Notes under the pieces: model-generated
Told to the model about the DNA's origin: nothing
The model's input: only the letters and a program-made list of their open reading frames with translations
Databases searched by the model: none
Translations under genes and position numbers: made by a program
Shown here: in pieces, positions 4,676 to 5,554 of the stretch
Numbering within the stretch: the first letter of the stretch is position 1
How the letters are laid out: each line of letters opens with the position of its first letter
Source of the DNA: Flavobacteriaceae bacterium
GTDB taxonomy: Bacteria > Bacteroidota > Bacteroidia > Flavobacteriales > Flavobacteriaceae
Length of the DNA stretch: 5,554 bases
Direction of reading: 5' to 3'
Assembly: GCA_018623655.1 (NCBI GenBank)
Contig: JAAZVG010000106.1
Coordinates: 1 to 5,554, forward strand

Positions 4676-5554
4676 TTAAATATGGTCGACGTGAAATATC
4701 ACTTGGATCTTTGAAAACCCAGAAACGTTATCGAATGATTTCTTAAATCGAAGCAACTGTCTTTTAAGCGTATGCATTGGGTAATTAGGCGGAGCTTTGA
4801 TAAGTATCTGTTGGTAGTATTGGTTCCTTATCTTCTCAATATTAGGGGCATCATTTCCTAATACGACTACCCCTTCTATTTGTCTTACGGCCTTAGCAAA
4901 CCAAGAGGCACCCTCAATGGCTAAAATCACTTGCTTTGCTAAAAACTGAATCTTAATCATCCTGACATAGGGCGGATAATTAAAAAGTCTTCGCTCCGTG
5001 AATTCACTTTCTATAAAATCAGATTCGTTGAGATTCTGTAAGCTTTTAAATACCCGGTGATTCGGATCAAAGGTCTGGATGAGAACCTTAGAGGTATCAG
5101 AGGTTCTCCCCGCTCTTCCAGAAACCTGTGTCAATTGCTGAAAAGCTCGCTCATGCGCCCTATAGTCTGCACGATGCAAAAGCTGATCAGCATTCACCAC
5201 CACAACCAAACCTATATTTTTAAAATCTAGCCCTTTACTAACCATCTGAGTACCAACGAGAAGTTGTATTTCCTGATTTTCAAATTTTTCAAGAAGTCTT
5301 TGGTGGCCTGATTTTCCTTTTTGGGTATCTCTATCCATACGGGCAACCTGGTGATTAGGAAATAATGCAGTAATCAATTCCTCTAATTGCTGAGTGCCAA
5401 GCCCATGTTTATCTAAAGAAGGTGAATGACATTTAGTACAAGAATGGGCCGCTGATTCAGAATAACCACAATAATGACATCTTAAAGTGTGATCTAATCG
5501 ATGGTAAGTTAGACTTACATCACAATTCTTACATCCCGGGATATGACCACAATC
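4676..5554 (-). CDS. priA: Primosomal protein N' (PriA replication restart helicase), partial (5' end outside window)
   Basis: The frame is open from the right edge to a TAA at 4678-4676, giving 292 C-terminal residues of a protein that is normally about 750-830 residues long. PriA is the superfamily 2 DNA helicase that recognises abandoned replication forks and reloads the replicative helicase. The fragment opens with DCGHIPGCKNC. Seven cysteines of the zinc-binding region are visible at fragment positions 2, 8, 11, 26, 29, 39 and 42; the expected eighth would lie just beyond the edge. GLGTQQLEEL (51-60) and RMDRDT (72-77) follow, then helicase motif V as GTQMVSKGLDF (101-111) and motif VI as QVSGRAGR (143-150). 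The C-terminal domain carries RRLFNYPPYVRM and YYQQILIK, as in other PriA proteins. A shorter reading starting at a TTG at 5377 would drop the zinc region and is not the real start. No terminator is seen before rpsF, so read-through into the ribosomal genes is possible. Confidence 0.96.
   Translation of the reverse strand, partial: DCGHIPGCKNCDVSLTYHRLDHTLRCHYCGYSESAAHSCTKCHSPSLDKHGLGTQQLEELITALFPNHQVARMDRDTQKGKSGHQRLLEKFENQEIQLLVGTQMVSKGLDFKNIGLVVVVNADQLLHRADYRAHERAFQQLTQVSGRAGRTSDTSKVLIQTFDPNHRVFKSLQNLNESDFIESEFTERRLFNYPPYVRMIKIQFLAKQVILAIEGASWFAKAVRQIEGVVVLGNDAPNIEKIRNQYYQQILIKAPPNYPMHTLKRQLLRFKKSFDNVSGFSKIQVIFHVDHI

Noticed and set aside
4676..5377. Stand-alone 233-residue helicase-fragment gene starting at a TTG
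   Set aside because: The frame continues upstream without a stop to the window edge and adds the PriA cysteine-rich zinc region, so this is an artefact of a non-ATG start inside priA.
5378..5554. Possible frameshift or truncated pseudogene of priA
   Set aside because: The translation is continuous and family-like from the edge to the stop. Only the window boundary cuts it.
1..5554. Mobile element, CRISPR array, tRNA gene or defence system
   Set aside because: Nearly every base is covered by recognisable housekeeping or lineage-typical genes, and no repeats longer than about 17 bp, transposase motifs or tRNA-like folds were noticed.

Overview
The window looks like an ordinary core-genome segment of a Bacteroidota bacterium, most likely Flavobacteriales. 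The evidence is two lineage-typical proteins of unknown function (DUF4294-like and DUF6495-like), the priA-rpsF-rpsR-rplI gene order, an AT-rich base composition, start codons without Shine-Dalgarno sequences, and TTG-N20-TAnnTTTG promoter-like motifs. Family names were assigned by reading the translations, without database searches.

Layout from left to right. Positions 1-447 (minus) hold the N-terminal 149 codons of a secreted DUF4294-like protein whose end lies outside the window. A 34-bp divergent spacer with an AT-rich inverted repeat separates it from a complete M42 family metallo-aminopeptidase at 482-1570 (plus). That gene converges on hisS across a compact bidirectional terminator that also encodes the last hisS codons. 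The rest is one long minus-strand run. Read in transcription order from the right edge it is priA (C-terminal 292 residues, start outside the window), rpsF (bS6), rpsR (bS18), rplI (bL9), a strong terminator hairpin, a DUF6495-like gene, and hisS.

The genes serve core functions: replication restart (PriA), ribosome assembly (bS6 and bS18 are direct partners in the 30S platform, bL9 is in the 50S subunit), histidine tRNA charging (HisS) and peptide turnover (M42 peptidase). The rpsF-rpsR-rplI cluster appears to have its own promoter just upstream of rpsF and its own terminator after rplI. DUF6495-hisS forms a second, tightly spaced unit. Its candidate promoter lies at the end of rplI, so its message would begin with the rplI terminator hairpin.

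No mobile element, CRISPR array, tRNA, rRNA or defence-like system was seen, and no intergenic stretch exceeds about 80 bp. The points worth a second look are regulatory: the hairpin and U-tract abutting the DUF6495 start, two AT-rich palindromes, and the hisS terminator inside coding sequence. I found no convincing new biological system here.
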